Of a stretch of DNA of 64,000 nucleotides, positions 52,442 to 61,929 are shown piece by piece. This DNA is from Chthoniobacterales bacterium (GTDB lineage Bacteria; Verrucomicrobiota; Verrucomicrobiia; Chthoniobacterales; DASVRZ01). The stretch spans positions 1 to 64,000 of the forward strand of contig JBDSQB010000005.1 of assembly GCA_039930045.1 (NCBI GenBank), in the 5' to 3' direction. The notes beneath the pieces are model-generated. The model saw only the letters and a program-made list of their open reading frames with translations. It was not told the DNA's origin and did no database searches. The position numbers were made by a program, and so were the translations under genes. The first letter of the stretch is position 1. Each line of letters begins with the position of its first letter.

Positions 52442-53083
52442 TTAGAACGGAGTCGGGGGAGGGGTGTGGATGAGGGGGTGGTCTTTCTGCACTCGGGGGT
52501 AGAAGGGGGTGGTGCTGGGGCCGGGAGGGGTGGGTCGCGTGGTGTTTAAAGAGGGCAACGGGGGCGGGGCGGTGAGCGGAGTGGGGGACGATTCAGCGGG
52601 GCTGGCAGCGGGATTGCCCGGGGAACCGGGGGCGGCGGAGGAGGCTCCGGCGAGGTTGAGGCGGCGGAGGTTGACGGAGAGGTAAACGGCGAACATCAAA
52701 AAAAGCACGATGCCGCCGATGATGCCGAGGGTGCGCAGGGTCTGGTCGCCGCCGCGTGGGGCGGAGTGGGTGTGCATGCGGCGCTGGGGGCGGAAGCTGG
52801 TGTCGTCGCTGCGCTCGACGTTGAGGTATTGGTAGTTTTCGATGCCGATCCTGGCCGGGGTGGTGAGGCGGGCGAGGCCGTCTTTTACGTCCACTTTCAG
52901 GTGTTTGCCGTAGAGGGCGAGGAAGTTGCGCGCGTGGGTGATGCTGGGGAACTGGGTGTAGTCGTCGGCCTCGAGGGCGAGGATGACGGAGGGCCGCATC
53001 TTGGTGGTGCTGACGATGTCTTCCACGGAAAGGTCGCGGGCGGCGCGGGCGGCCTGGAGTCGTTTGCCGGGAGAATCGGTCAT
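52442..53083 (-). CDS. RodZ-like helix-turn-helix membrane protein
   Basis: This 213-residue protein has an N-terminal HTH_25 domain (~5-75: RLQAARAARDLSVEDI, ITHARNFLALYGKHL). A basic stretch and one membrane helix follow (~120-140, LGIIGGIVLFLMFAVYLSV), then a Pro/Ser/Thr-rich periplasmic tail. This is the layout of RodZ, which links MreB to the envelope. The usual folded periplasmic domain is missing, so it is a shortened form or a RodZ-like regulator. The ftsK gene is ~196 bp upstream on the same strand. Confidence 0.82.
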   Translation of the reverse strand: MTDSPGKRLQAARAARDLSVEDIVSTTKMRPSVILALEADDYTQFPSITHARNFLALYGKHLKVDVKDGLARLTTPARIGIENYQYLNVERSDDTSFRPQRRMHTHSAPRGGDQTLRTLGIIGGIVLFLMFAVYLSVNLRRLNLAGASSAAPGSPGNPAASPAESSPTPLTAPPPLPSLNTTRPTPPGPSTTPFYPRVQKDHPLIHTPPPTPF

Positions 53084-53098
53084 TGGGGAGGAAGAGGA

Positions 53099-53217
53099 GA
53101 AACCTGAAAGCTGAAACTTGAAACCTGAAGAGGGAACGTGCGGAGTGCCGGTGTTGGGTGTGAAGGATATGGAAGGTTAAAGGGAGAAAAGCCTGCTTCC
53201 TTCAGCTTTCAGGTTTC
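53099..53217. repeat. 17-bp inverted repeat in ftsK-rodZ gap
   Basis: GAAACCTGAAAGCTGAA at 53099-53115 is perfectly complementary to TTCAGCTTTCAGGTTTC at 53201-53217, with 85 bp between. A shorter direct copy (GAAACCTGAAG) follows the first arm. It fills the gap between rodZ-like and ftsK and may be a dispersed element. Confidence 0.7.
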
Positions 53218-53279
53218 CAGTTTGCGCCTGTGGGGGAAATTGGAGGCGCGATGTCGTTTAACTCCGTTCAGGTTTCTTT

Positions 53280-55757
53280 TCAAACCAGGCTATCGAGGTC
53301 CACGAGGATTTCGCGGGGTTTGGCGCCTTCGCCGGGGCCGAGGATGCCGCGGTCTTCGAGGATATCGACGATGCGGGCGGCGCGGGTGTAGCCGAGGCGC
53401 AGGCGGCGCTGGAGCAAGGAGGTAGAGGCTTTCTTTTCCTGGCGGATGATTTCGAGGCACTTGGTAACGAGTTCCTCGTCTTCCTCGCTGATTTCCTCTG
53501 CTTCGTCGCCGCCGGTTTCGATCTTTTGCTGGACGGCCTCATCAAAGGACGGCGGCGCTTGGGCGGAGACGAAATCGACGAGTTTCTGGATTTCGTCGTC
53601 GGTGACGAGCACGCCCTGGGAGCGGATGAGTCGGCTGGAACTCGGGGGCATGTAGAGCATGTCGCCCTGGCCGAGGAGGCGTTCGGCGCCTTTTTCGTCG
53701 AGGATAATGCGGGAGTCGAGACCCGAGGCGACCTGGAATGCGATGCGGCACGGGACGTTGGCTTTGATGACACCGGTGATGACGTCGGCGCGCGGGGTCT
53801 GCGTGGCGATGATCATGTGAATGCCGGCCGCGCGCGCCTTTTGCGTGATGCGGGCGATGCCGCTCTCGACATCCGCCGGGGCGGTCTGCATGAGGTCGGC
53901 GAGCTCGTCCACGATGACGACGATGTAGGGCAGCCGATTCGGAATGATGAGGTCATCATCGCGGGCGACGGACATTTTCGGAAGCTCGGGCTGGGCCACC
54001 ACGGCAGCGTTTTCGAGGACAGCATCGGAGATGAAATCGTCGGGCGTGAGTTCGTCGGAGTCGTCGGGGAATTTCTCGTTCTCGGCGTCTTCCGCCGCAC
54101 GATCGGCATCCAACTCGGCCTGCGTTTTGGGGAGCGGTCGGGCGTTGAAGCTGGCGATGTTGCGCACGCCGAGTTTGGCAAACATCTGGTAGCGGTTCTC
54201 CATTTCGTTGATGACCCAACGGAGGGCGAGGAGGACTTTTTTCGGATCGGTAACGACCGGGACGACGAGGTGCGGCAGGGTGTTATAAATCTGCATCTCG
54301 ACCACTTTCGGATCGATCATGATGAAGCGGAGTTCGTCGGGCGTGAACTTATAGAGAATGCTGGCGATGACGGCGTTGATGCAGACGGATTTGCCCGAAC
54401 CGGTGGTTCCGGCGACGAGGCAATGCGGCATGGCAGCGAGATCGGCGATGATGGTTTTGCCGTAAACGTCCTTGCCGAGCGCGATGGGGATGCGCGCCTT
54501 GGTGTTGGCCCAATCCTCGGATTCGAGGATCTCGCGCAGGGTGACTTTGACCTTTTTCGAGTTGGCGATTTCAATGCCGACGGTGTCTTTGCCGGGGATC
54601 GGGGCGAGAATATTGATCCGCTCGGCGCGGGTGGCGCGCTGGATGTCGGCCTCGAGGCTGGCGATGCGATCCACGCGGACGCCTTTCGCCGGATAGACTT
54701 CGTAGCGGGTGATCGTGGGGCCCTTCGTGATGTCGCCCGGACTCGCGGCTATGCCGAAATGGGCCAAGGTTTCGATCAAAGTCCGCTGGATTTCGAGGAG
54801 TTCCTCGTGGTTCGCCTCGCTGTGGCCGGTAAAATCCCTTTCGTCGAGCAACTCAAAATCGGGCTTCTGGTAGTTGTCGAACGCGCCATCCGCCGAGGCG
54901 TTGAGCAGGGCCTGCTCCTTCTTTTCGAGCTTGGGTTTGGCCGCGCTCGGCAGGGGCACCGAGGTGTCGGTGACCTTCGGCGGCGGACGAAACGGGGCGG
55001 GCTCCAGCGGGACGCCGACGATCAGATCGTTGGGGACACCTTTTTTGCGGAGGTCTTTTTCGAGGCGGCGCTGTTCTTTTTCCAGGCGATGCAACTCAGC
55101 TTCGTGCCGCTCGGCCTCGGAGGCGTGCTGGAGACGGCGTTCCTCGGCGGATTCGAAGGCTTGAATAATGGCGCTCTTGATCCAGGAAATCGTGGCGATG
55201 AGCAGGTGAATGGGCCGGATGCCGGTCGCAAGGACGAGGCTGACGAGGTAAACGCCGAGCACGAGCATGGCCGAGCCGGGGCCGCCGAGGAGTTTCTCGA
55301 GGAGGCGGGTCCCAAGGTGGTAGCCGATGGTGCCGCCGGGGCCATCGTTATTGAACTCGCGCGCCCAGCTTTGCAAAAACCATGGCTGCATTTGGGCGAG
55401 GCACGCGCCGCTGACGATGAAGACGACGACCCAGGGCAGGCGGCGGAGGAGGGGGGAGCCGAGGGCGAGTTTGACTCCGCCGTAGCCGAGGAGCAGCGCC
55501 GCGACCAGGTAGGAAGCCGCGCCGATGCAGAGATAACTGAAGCCGGCGATGACGGCTCCGACGGGTCCGACGAAGTTTTGCGCGGGGTTGTTGGGCGGCG
55601 ATGCGGTGTTAAACCAGACCCAGGTCGGCACGTCGCGCGGCGTGTAGGAGACCAGTGCCATGAAATAAGCCACGCCGAGCACGACCAAAGTGAGCCCGAG
55701 GACTTCATTCCAATGACGGGGACGCGAGGTTTTGACAGCTTTGGCGGCAGGAGGCAT
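53280..55757 (-). CDS. ftsK: DNA translocase FtsK/SpoIIIE
   Basis: This 825-residue septal DNA pump clears chromosome ends at division. The N-terminus has four membrane helices (~17-165). A charged coiled linker (SEAERHEAELHRLEKEQRR) follows, then the motor: Walker A GTTGSGKS at ~450 and Walker B VVIVDELADLM at ~612. A C-terminal winged-helix gamma domain (LLQRRLRLGYTRAARIVDIL) recognises KOPS-type sites. An acidic insert of ~55 residues (LDADRAAEDAENEKFPDD and on) sits between the Walker motifs, longer than in most FtsK proteins. I chose the ATG at 55757 (MPPAAKAV); an upstream alternative start at 55796 adds 13 residues. Confidence 0.93.
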   Translation of the reverse strand: MPPAAKAVKTSRPRHWNEVLGLTLVVLGVAYFMALVSYTPRDVPTWVWFNTASPPNNPAQNFVGPVGAVIAGFSYLCIGAASYLVAALLLGYGGVKLALGSPLLRRLPWVVVFIVSGACLAQMQPWFLQSWAREFNNDGPGGTIGYHLGTRLLEKLLGGPGSAMLVLGVYLVSLVLATGIRPIHLLIATISWIKSAIIQAFESAEERRLQHASEAERHEAELHRLEKEQRRLEKDLRKKGVPNDLIVGVPLEPAPFRPPPKVTDTSVPLPSAAKPKLEKKEQALLNASADGAFDNYQKPDFELLDERDFTGHSEANHEELLEIQRTLIETLAHFGIAASPGDITKGPTITRYEVYPAKGVRVDRIASLEADIQRATRAERINILAPIPGKDTVGIEIANSKKVKVTLREILESEDWANTKARIPIALGKDVYGKTIIADLAAMPHCLVAGTTGSGKSVCINAVIASILYKFTPDELRFIMIDPKVVEMQIYNTLPHLVVPVVTDPKKVLLALRWVINEMENRYQMFAKLGVRNIASFNARPLPKTQAELDADRAAEDAENEKFPDDSDELTPDDFISDAVLENAAVVAQPELPKMSVARDDDLIIPNRLPYIVVIVDELADLMQTAPADVESGIARITQKARAAGIHMIIATQTPRADVITGVIKANVPCRIAFQVASGLDSRIILDEKGAERLLGQGDMLYMPPSSSRLIRSQGVLVTDDEIQKLVDFVSAQAPPSFDEAVQQKIETGGDEAEEISEEDEELVTKCLEIIRQEKKASTSLLQRRLRLGYTRAARIVDILEDRGILGPGEGAKPREILVDLDSLV

Positions 55758-55844
55758 GGGCGGATGCGATTGTAACCTGTCCCGTCGGACGTTCAACAGG
55801 GAAGGTGCCTCGCCGAAGGGAAAATGCGGCGGTCTGGGCCGGGG

Positions 55845-57311
55845 TTATTCTTCCTTCTCGCGAGCGCGGGTCTCGAAGCGGGTGAATTCTTTGAGGAAGG
55901 TCAGCGGCACCTCGCCGACCGGGCCGTTACGCTGCTTGGCAATGATGAGTTCGGCCATGCCTTCCTTCTCTTTTTTATCCTCATCGCCGTCGGCGTAATA
56001 TTCGCTGCGCATGAGCAGACAGACGACGTCGGCATCCTGCTCGATGGAACCGGATTCGCGCAAATCGCTGAGCATGGGCTTGTTGCCTTTGCGTTTCTCA
56101 GATTCGCGGTTGAGCTGCGCAAGAACGACGACCGGAATGTTCAATTCCTTGGCGAGCGCCTTGAGGCCATTGGAGATTTCTGAAATTTCGAGCTGCCGAT
56201 TGTCCTGCGCCCGGCGGCTGGTGGAACGCAGGAGCTGGAGGTAATCGATGACGATCAACTGGATGTCGTGCTGCGCCTTGAGCCGGCGCGATTTGGCGGC
56301 GAGTTCCAATACGCTCAAACTCGAGCTGTCGTCGATAAACATCTGGGCCTGAGAGAGTTTCGAGCCGGCGTCCATCAGGGCGGGGAAGTCGCGCGGACTC
56401 AGAAAACCGTCGCGCATGTTGCGCAAATTGACGCGCGCCATGGAGCCGAGGAGACGCTGGGTGAGTTGCGCGCTGCTCATTTCCAGACTGAAAACGGCGA
56501 CGGCTTTTTGCTCATGCACCGCAACGTGCTCGGCGATGTTCATGGCAAACGCGGTCTTGCCCATGCTCGGGCGCGCGGCGACGACGATCATTTCCGACCC
56601 GTGCAAACCGTCGGTCATGCGGTCGATATCGGCGAACCCGGTGGCCAGCCCGGTGATTTGTCCGCGACTCTCGAAAAGCTTCTCGATCGACTCGATGGCG
56701 AGCATGACGTTGTCCTTCATCGAGGGCAGCTTCTGTTTCACGCGCTCCTCGGTGATGGCAAAAACCTTGCGCTCCACTTCATCAAGCAATGTGGCGACCT
56801 CGCCTTGTTGATCGTAAGACTGCGCGACGCACTCGGTGCAGGTGTTGATGATCTGCCGCAGGATGTGTTTTTCCCGGACGATCTCGATGTAGTAGGAGAC
56901 GTTGGCCGCAGTCGGAACGAACTCAAAGAGCCGGTTCAGAAACGGCACACCACCAACTTGATCGAGGAGTTTCCGATCACGCAGAAGCTGGGTGATCGTG
57001 ATGGCGTCGATCTCGACGAAGCGTTTTTGCATGTCGAGCAGCAGCTCGAACATCGTGGTGTGCGCCGGAATGTGGAAATGCCCCGGAGACAAACGCAGCA
57101 CGCATTCGTCGAGCACTTCCTTGGGATTCAGGAAGATGGAACAGAGCACGCCCAGCTCGGCATCGAGGCTGTGCGGGACAGGACGGTGAGTATCCGGTAA
57201 ATAAGACTCCGGTTTTTGTGAATAACTTCCGCCGCTGCTTTGCGCGGTTCCCTTCGCTTTCCTTGCGGTGGGATTCTCAGCCAACAAAGTCGCTGAAGAA
57301 TCTTCAGGCAT
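55845..57311 (-). CDS. dnaB: Replicative DNA helicase DnaB
   Basis: This hexameric 5'-3' helicase of the replication fork has 488 residues. The N-terminal domain begins PHSLDAELGVLCSIFLNPKE, and the RecA-like motor has Walker A ARPSMGKT at ~243. The H-motifs EMSSAQLTQRLL, LIVIDYLQLL (Walker B) and AQLNRESEKR follow, with IEQDADVVCLLMR near the end. It starts 6 bp after rplI, the common rplI-dnaB order. There is no intein. Confidence 0.96.
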   Translation of the reverse strand: MPEDSSATLLAENPTARKAKGTAQSSGGSYSQKPESYLPDTHRPVPHSLDAELGVLCSIFLNPKEVLDECVLRLSPGHFHIPAHTTMFELLLDMQKRFVEIDAITITQLLRDRKLLDQVGGVPFLNRLFEFVPTAANVSYYIEIVREKHILRQIINTCTECVAQSYDQQGEVATLLDEVERKVFAITEERVKQKLPSMKDNVMLAIESIEKLFESRGQITGLATGFADIDRMTDGLHGSEMIVVAARPSMGKTAFAMNIAEHVAVHEQKAVAVFSLEMSSAQLTQRLLGSMARVNLRNMRDGFLSPRDFPALMDAGSKLSQAQMFIDDSSSLSVLELAAKSRRLKAQHDIQLIVIDYLQLLRSTSRRAQDNRQLEISEISNGLKALAKELNIPVVVLAQLNRESEKRKGNKPMLSDLRESGSIEQDADVVCLLMRSEYYADGDEDKKEKEGMAELIIAKQRNGPVGEVPLTFLKEFTRFETRAREKEE

Positions 57312-57317
57312 CGCGGA

Positions 57318-57848
57318 TTACTTCGCTTTGCGAACGTAACGCTTGCGCCCGCCGTCGTCTTCGTCGGCAGGAGCTTCTTCTTTCACAACGACTTCGGGAG
57401 CCTTGATGGTGAGCTTCAATTTTGCGACCACATCGTGGTGCAACTTGATTTGGATTTCGAGATCGCCAGTTTCCTTGATTGGACGCTCCAATTGGATGCG
57501 GTGACGATCCACTTCCTGGCCGAGTTCCTCGAGGAGGCGGTCGGCGAGATCTTTTGCAGTCACAGAACCGAAGGCTTTGCCGGTCGCGCCGGTTTCGAGC
57601 ATGAAATTCAGGCGCAGCTTGTTGATGCGGCGGGCGAGGTCCTCGGCTTCGTTGAGTTCGCGAGCTTCGCGCTCAGCACGCTTGGCCTTGAGGTTGTTGA
57701 TCTGGCGGAGAGTGGTCTTGGTCACCTCATAAGCCTTGCCTTGGGGAAGGAGGAAATTGCGGGCGTAGCCACGTTTGACTTTAACGATGTCGGCCTCGGC
57801 TCCGAGGTGCTGGATGTTTTCTTTGAGAATGACTTCGGTGAGGGACAT
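57318..57848 (-). CDS. rplI: Large ribosomal subunit protein bL9
   Basis: This 176-residue protein has the N-terminal rRNA-binding domain EVILKENIQHLGAEADIVKV and the signature GYARNFLLPQGKA. The long central helix is followed by the C-terminal domain (IQLERPIKETGDLEIQIKLH). A ~25-residue acidic-then-basic C-terminal tail (EEAPADEDDGGRKRYVRKAK) extends beyond the usual ~150 residues. The gene starts the rplI-dnaB pair. Confidence 0.96.
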   Translation of the reverse strand: MSLTEVILKENIQHLGAEADIVKVKRGYARNFLLPQGKAYEVTKTTLRQINNLKAKRAEREARELNEAEDLARRINKLRLNFMLETGATGKAFGSVTAKDLADRLLEELGQEVDRHRIQLERPIKETGDLEIQIKLHHDVVAKLKLTIKAPEVVVKEEAPADEDDGGRKRYVRKAK

Positions 57849-57957
57849 AACGTGGTTCTAGGTAAAAGGCTGCGGGTTTGAAAAAGGGATGGAGATATAG
57901 CTCTCGATCTGTGGAGTGTCAAGGTGGAGGTGCGGGCTTTTTCCAGAAGCGTGTCGC

Positions 57958-59112
57958 TTACCGGAAGAAGTCTTTCGCTTTCTCGAAAAAGCTCCGGTGA
58001 ATCGGGCTGTTTTCATCGCCGCACGCCTCGGCAAACGCGGCCAGTTTCTCACGCTGCTCGGCGTTCAGCTTCGAGGGGACTTCCACTAAGACCTGCACGA
58101 TGAGGTCGCCCGCGCCGCGCGATTGCAGGCCCTTGATGCCTTTGTCACGGAGCTTGAAACGCGTGCCGCTCTGGGTGCCTGCGGGAATTTTCAGAGTCGC
58201 CTTGCCTTCCAATGTCGGGGCCTGCAATTCACCGCCGAGTGCCGCTGTCGTGAAGGAAATCGGGAGTTCGCAATACAGGTTGTCCTCGTCGCGTTGGAAA
58301 ATCGCGTGCTCCTTGACGTGGATCACCACGTAAAGATCACCCGCCTCGCCGCCGCGCAAACCCGCCTCGCCGTTGCGGGAACTTCGCAGGCGCGCGCCGT
58401 CGTCGATGCCCGCGGGAATTTTGAGTTTGATGCGACTCGACTTCTCGACTCGGCCCTCGCCGTGGCAGGTTTTGCAGGGCTTCTCAATCGTTCGTCCGGT
58501 CCCAGAACATTTCGGGCACGTCTGGGACACTTGGAAAAACCCCCGGCTGCTGATGACCTGGCCGCGCCCCTGGCACATCGAGCAGGTGGAAACTTTCGAG
58601 CCCGGCTCGGCTCCGCTTCCGGTGCAAGTGCCGCAGGTGTCGGGCTTGGCAATCTCGATTTCTTTCTCCACGCCAAACGCCGCCTCCTCCAATGTAATCT
58701 GGAGATCGTAACGCAAGTCGCTGCCGCGCTGGCGTCCGTCGCGGTCGGGCCGCTGCCCGCCTTGCTGGCCAAAGATTTGATCGAAAATGCCGCCGCCACC
58801 GCCGCCTTGCTGGCCGAAAACTTCACGGAAAATGTCGAACGGATCGTGCATTCCGCCGCCCGCCGGACCGGCGCTGCCACCGGCAAAAGCCTGATGCCCG
58901 TAACGGTCGTAGGCGGCACGTTTGTTGTCGTCCATGAGGACGTCGTAGGCCTCCCCGAGCTCCTTAAATTTATCCTCGGCTGTGTGATCGCCGGGGTTTT
59001 TATCAGGGTGAAACTGCACCGCGAGTTTGCGGTAGCTGCGCTTGATCTCGTCGCCGGTGGCGGTGCGGGTGACCGAGAGAATTTCGTAATAGTCGCGTTT
59101 GACGGTGGCCAT
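57958..59112 (-). CDS. dnaJ: Chaperone DnaJ
   Basis: This 384-residue type I J-protein stimulates DnaK ATPase and holds unfolded clients. The J domain (~1-70) has the HPD motif in [12 protein letters not shown] Gly/Phe-rich region (~75-125) follows. The zinc domain has four CxxCxGxG-type repeats ([32 protein letters not shown]). A C-terminal client-binding domain completes it. It starts 3 bp after grpE, so the pair is co-transcribed; dnaK is not in the window. Confidence 0.96.
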   Translation of the reverse strand: MATVKRDYYEILSVTRTATGDEIKRSYRKLAVQFHPDKNPGDHTAEDKFKELGEAYDVLMDDNKRAAYDRYGHQAFAGGSAGPAGGGMHDPFDIFREVFGQQGGGGGGIFDQIFGQQGGQRPDRDGRQRGSDLRYDLQITLEEAAFGVEKEIEIAKPDTCGTCTGSGAEPGSKVSTCSMCQGRGQVISSRGFFQVSQTCPKCSGTGRTIEKPCKTCHGEGRVEKSSRIKLKIPAGIDDGARLRSSRNGEAGLRGGEAGDLYVVIHVKEHAIFQRDEDNLYCELPISFTTAALGGELQAPTLEGKATLKIPAGTQSGTRFKLRDKGIKGLQSRGAGDLIVQVLVEVPSKLNAEQREKLAAFAEACGDENSPIHRSFFEKAKDFFR

Positions 59113-59115
59113 GAT

Positions 59116-59685
59116 TTATCCCTGCGGAGGAGCGGTTTCGGGTGAAACGGTGACGGCTTCCTCAGGGGCGGCGGTGCCGGTGGAAACGACGACATTGGCG
59201 GGGCGCAACAGGCGGTCGCGCAGTTTGTAGCCTTTGCGAACCTGGCGAAGAACGATGCCCTCGGGGACCTCGGCGGATGGTTCCTGGGCGAGCGCTTCGT
59301 GCTGATTCGGATCAAACTTCTGCCCGACGGCCTCGATGGCGTTGACGCCGAAATCCGCGAGGAAGTCCTGCGTCTGTTTGAAAACCATGTCGAGTCCCAT
59401 CAGAATGGAACTCCCTTGGGAGTCGTTGCGGGCGGCGGCGAGGCCGAGTTCGAAATTGTCCAAAATCGGCAGCAGACTCTCGAAAAGACGCGAATTGGCG
59501 AAGCGGATGGCGTCCTCTTTTTCGCGGGCAGCGCGCTTGCGATAGTTATCAAACTCGGCCTGGCCGCGCAGGGCGAGGTCGCGGTATTTGGCCGCCTCGG
59601 CCTGGGCTTCGGCGAGTGGGTCCAGGGGAGTTGCAGTCGGTTCTGCGGGCTCGGTTTTATCTTCGGCAAGTTCTTCGGCGTTCAT
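59116..59685 (-). CDS. grpE: Nucleotide exchange factor GrpE
   Basis: This 189-residue nucleotide exchange factor for DnaK has an acidic disordered N-terminus (~1-30) and a long coiled coil (LAEAQAEAAKYRDLALRGQA). The conserved head motif is GQKFDPNQHEAL, and QVRKGYKLRDRLLRPANVVV is the signature near the C-terminus. I chose the ATG at 59685 (MNAEELAED) over the longer frame to 59745, which adds an unlikely basic leader. Confidence 0.94.
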   Translation of the reverse strand: MNAEELAEDKTEPAEPTATPLDPLAEAQAEAAKYRDLALRGQAEFDNYRKRAAREKEDAIRFANSRLFESLLPILDNFELGLAAARNDSQGSSILMGLDMVFKQTQDFLADFGVNAIEAVGQKFDPNQHEALAQEPSAEVPEGIVLRQVRKGYKLRDRLLRPANVVVSTGTAAPEEAVTVSPETAPPQG

Positions 59686-59767
59686 GTTTTTATCGGGTTT
59701 GCTGGCGCGTCTCTGCAGGAAATGGAGGAAGTCGGGGAGAGGCAAGCGTGGTTGGGTGAATCAATCT

Positions 59768-61204
59768 TTAAATTTTGCGGATGGCGATGAGGGTGATGTC
59801 GTCGTTTTGCGGCTGGTTGCCAGCGAATTCGGTGATCTCGTCGGTCAACCTGCGAAGGATGGCGGCGGCACCCTGAGGCGCACTGGACTGGATGGCGAGG
59901 TTCATTTTTTCCATGCCAAACTCCAGGCCCTCGTCGTCCAGAGCTTCGGTGACTCCATCGGTGTAAAGCACGATGCAATCGCCAGTCTCGAGGTCGAATT
60001 CGAAATCAGCCGTGACCCTATCGAAGACGCCCCCGCTGTCAATTCCGAGTGCCATGCCACGCGGGTTGAGCCGCTCAATCGTCCGGTCTTTGGCCCGGTA
60101 AAGCATCGGCGCATCGTGCCCGGCGCGGCTGAGAATGACGTGGTTGCTGCCAGCGGTGAGCAGCAGGTAGGCCATGCTGATGAACATGTCCTCTTTAATG
60201 TCGGGAAAGAGCTGGCGGTTCACCTTGTGCAGCACGTCAGCGGCGGAAGTGTTGGCCGGGGCCTGGCTGCGGAGAACGCTGCGACACATGGCCATGATGA
60301 GCGACGCTGGGATGCCTTTGCCCGAGACATCGGCGATGGCGACGCCAGTCTGCTGGTCGTTGACCGGGATGTAATCGAAGTAATCGCCGCTGACTTGTTT
60401 CGCGGGAATGTTTAGCCCGCAAATTTCGTAGCCCTCGATCTGCGGCGAACTCGACGGAAGCAGGATGCGTTGAATGTCGCGGGCGATATGCAAGTCGCGG
60501 TCGAGGCGTTTCTTTTCGCTGGCCTCGTAGTAAACGATGGCGTTGTAGAGCGCGAAGGCCGACTGCTCGGCGATGGATTTGAAAACGCCGAAATCCGCCT
60601 CGTTGAACGGCGTCGCCTGCGAGCCATTGGCGAGCGCGAGGACGCCTAGCAATTGTCCGCGATACGTCATCGGCACGACTAGAATCGCCGACGTGTGCAG
60701 CGTCGTGTCGCGCAAGCTAGCGAGTCGTGGATCGGATGGATCGTTGATGATGAAAACCGGTTCGCGCGTGGCTAGGACGGAGCCGAGGATGCCCTCGTTT
60801 TTCTGCACCGCATGGAGTCGCACGTAGCTCTCCAAGGCTTGCGGAGCGGAGGCGAGTTGCAGGTGAATGTGCGGCGGCAGCTCGATCAGGGGCGGACAGC
60901 CTTTCGAGACAAACGCCGGCATGAGCTGAGTTTCATGCTTATCGACGAGATAGAGCGCGCCGCCTTGCGCGTCGAGAATGCGCACCGCGCTTTCCACGAT
61001 CAACCGATGCAAGTCTGCCGTGCGAATGTCGTCGGAAAACGCCTCGCCGAGACTGTGCAGGAAATCGAACACTCGCGTTTCCTCCAGCCGGATTTCCTCG
61101 CGTTCGGAACAGGCAATCGCGATCAGCCGGCTTTGGCGGCGGTAAATGACGATAAACGCCACCGCTATCCCCAAAAGCAGCAGCGTTTCTATCAAGGACC
61201 TCAT
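59768..61204 (-). CDS. SpoIIE/RsbU-type PP2C phosphatase with GAF domain
   Basis: This 478-residue membrane-anchored Ser/Thr phosphatase has one N-terminal helix (~5-22), a GAF domain (~55-215), and a PP2C-like SpoIIE domain (~245-478). The metal Asp motifs are seen in VSGDYFDY, IADVSGKGIPASL, LYTDGVTEA and NDDITLIAI. Family members dephosphorylate STAS anti-anti-sigma factors, and a STAS gene lies just upstream on the same strand (gap ~55 bp). The GAF domain probably senses a small ligand. No serine kinase (RsbW-like) is nearby. Confidence 0.92.
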   Translation of the reverse strand: MRSLIETLLLLGIAVAFIVIYRRQSRLIAIACSEREEIRLEETRVFDFLHSLGEAFSDDIRTADLHRLIVESAVRILDAQGGALYLVDKHETQLMPAFVSKGCPPLIELPPHIHLQLASAPQALESYVRLHAVQKNEGILGSVLATREPVFIINDPSDPRLASLRDTTLHTSAILVVPMTYRGQLLGVLALANGSQATPFNEADFGVFKSIAEQSAFALYNAIVYYEASEKKRLDRDLHIARDIQRILLPSSSPQIEGYEICGLNIPAKQVSGDYFDYIPVNDQQTGVAIADVSGKGIPASLIMAMCRSVLRSQAPANTSAADVLHKVNRQLFPDIKEDMFISMAYLLLTAGSNHVILSRAGHDAPMLYRAKDRTIERLNPRGMALGIDSGGVFDRVTADFEFDLETGDCIVLYTDGVTEALDDEGLEFGMEKMNLAIQSSAPQGAAAILRRLTDEITEFAGNQPQNDDITLIAIRKI

Positions 61205-61258
61205 CGCAACGTGTGATTAAGCCCTCTGACGACGCAGGGAAAGGAAATTGGGCCGATA

Positions 61259-61783
61259 TTAGTTCTCGGAGCCCGCGCCGACATGCAGGTCGGTCTTCAG
61301 ATATTCCAGAACATCCTTAAAGCGGGCCTCATTTTCCGGAGCCGCCTCGACCAGAGCCTCGTGCGCCTCGAGCATCGTCTCAGCCGTGTTCGATTTGGAG
61401 AAAGCATTGGAAGTCAGCTCCTCGACGCCGCTGTTCGGATAATAATTTTTCGCCATGTCGTCGGCGGAATCGAGCTCGAACAAATGATCCAGCCCGAGGT
61501 TTTGCAGGAGATCGGTGTTGCGCTCGTTGCTGTTGATCACATGCAGATTGCCCTGGCCCAGCTCCCGGAGTCGCAATCCCATGCCGGCCAGTGTTCCCAT
61601 GAAAGTCGAGTCCATCACCGAGCATTGCTTCAGATCGAGCACAAACTCGCGATGCCCGCGGTTCATCATTTCACGCGAGAAATCCTTCATGCCCTGACTG
61701 TTTTGGAACGAACCTTTGCCTTCGACTTTGATCCAAACCACCTTGTTATTACAGCCGACTAATATGGATGCTTGCTGACTCAC
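61259..61783 (-). CDS. STAS-domain protein (anti-anti-sigma-like)
   Basis: This ~174-residue protein has a STAS domain (~8-110) containing the phospho-acceptor Ser in LKQCSVMDSTFMGTLAG. A ~60-residue acidic C-terminal extension (VEELTSNAFSKSNTAETML and on) is not part of the domain. The start is GTG 61783, giving MSQQASILVG; TTG 61825 is an alternative adding 14 residues. With the phosphatase downstream it would form the two visible parts of a partner-switching system. Confidence 0.85.
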   Translation of the reverse strand: MSQQASILVGCNNKVVWIKVEGKGSFQNSQGMKDFSREMMNRGHREFVLDLKQCSVMDSTFMGTLAGMGLRLRELGQGNLHVINSNERNTDLLQNLGLDHLFELDSADDMAKNYYPNSGVEELTSNAFSKSNTAETMLEAHEALVEAAPENEARFKDVLEYLKTDLHVGAGSEN

Positions 61784-61929
61784 TTTTGTGTTAGGGATAA
61801 TCGTTGGGTGGGAGAGTGGTGTCAAATCTTCTTGGCCTCGACTCTTCTAATGCATAAAGCCTGCCACCACCGCTTCTTTTCCCGCTGTGAGTGGGCGCTT
61901 CAGGTGCCATCCTATTCAACTTCACGACT

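Noticed and set aside
53526-55775. 749-codon open frame opposite ftsK
   Set aside because: It is an antisense shadow of a clear FtsK gene with no domain of its own.
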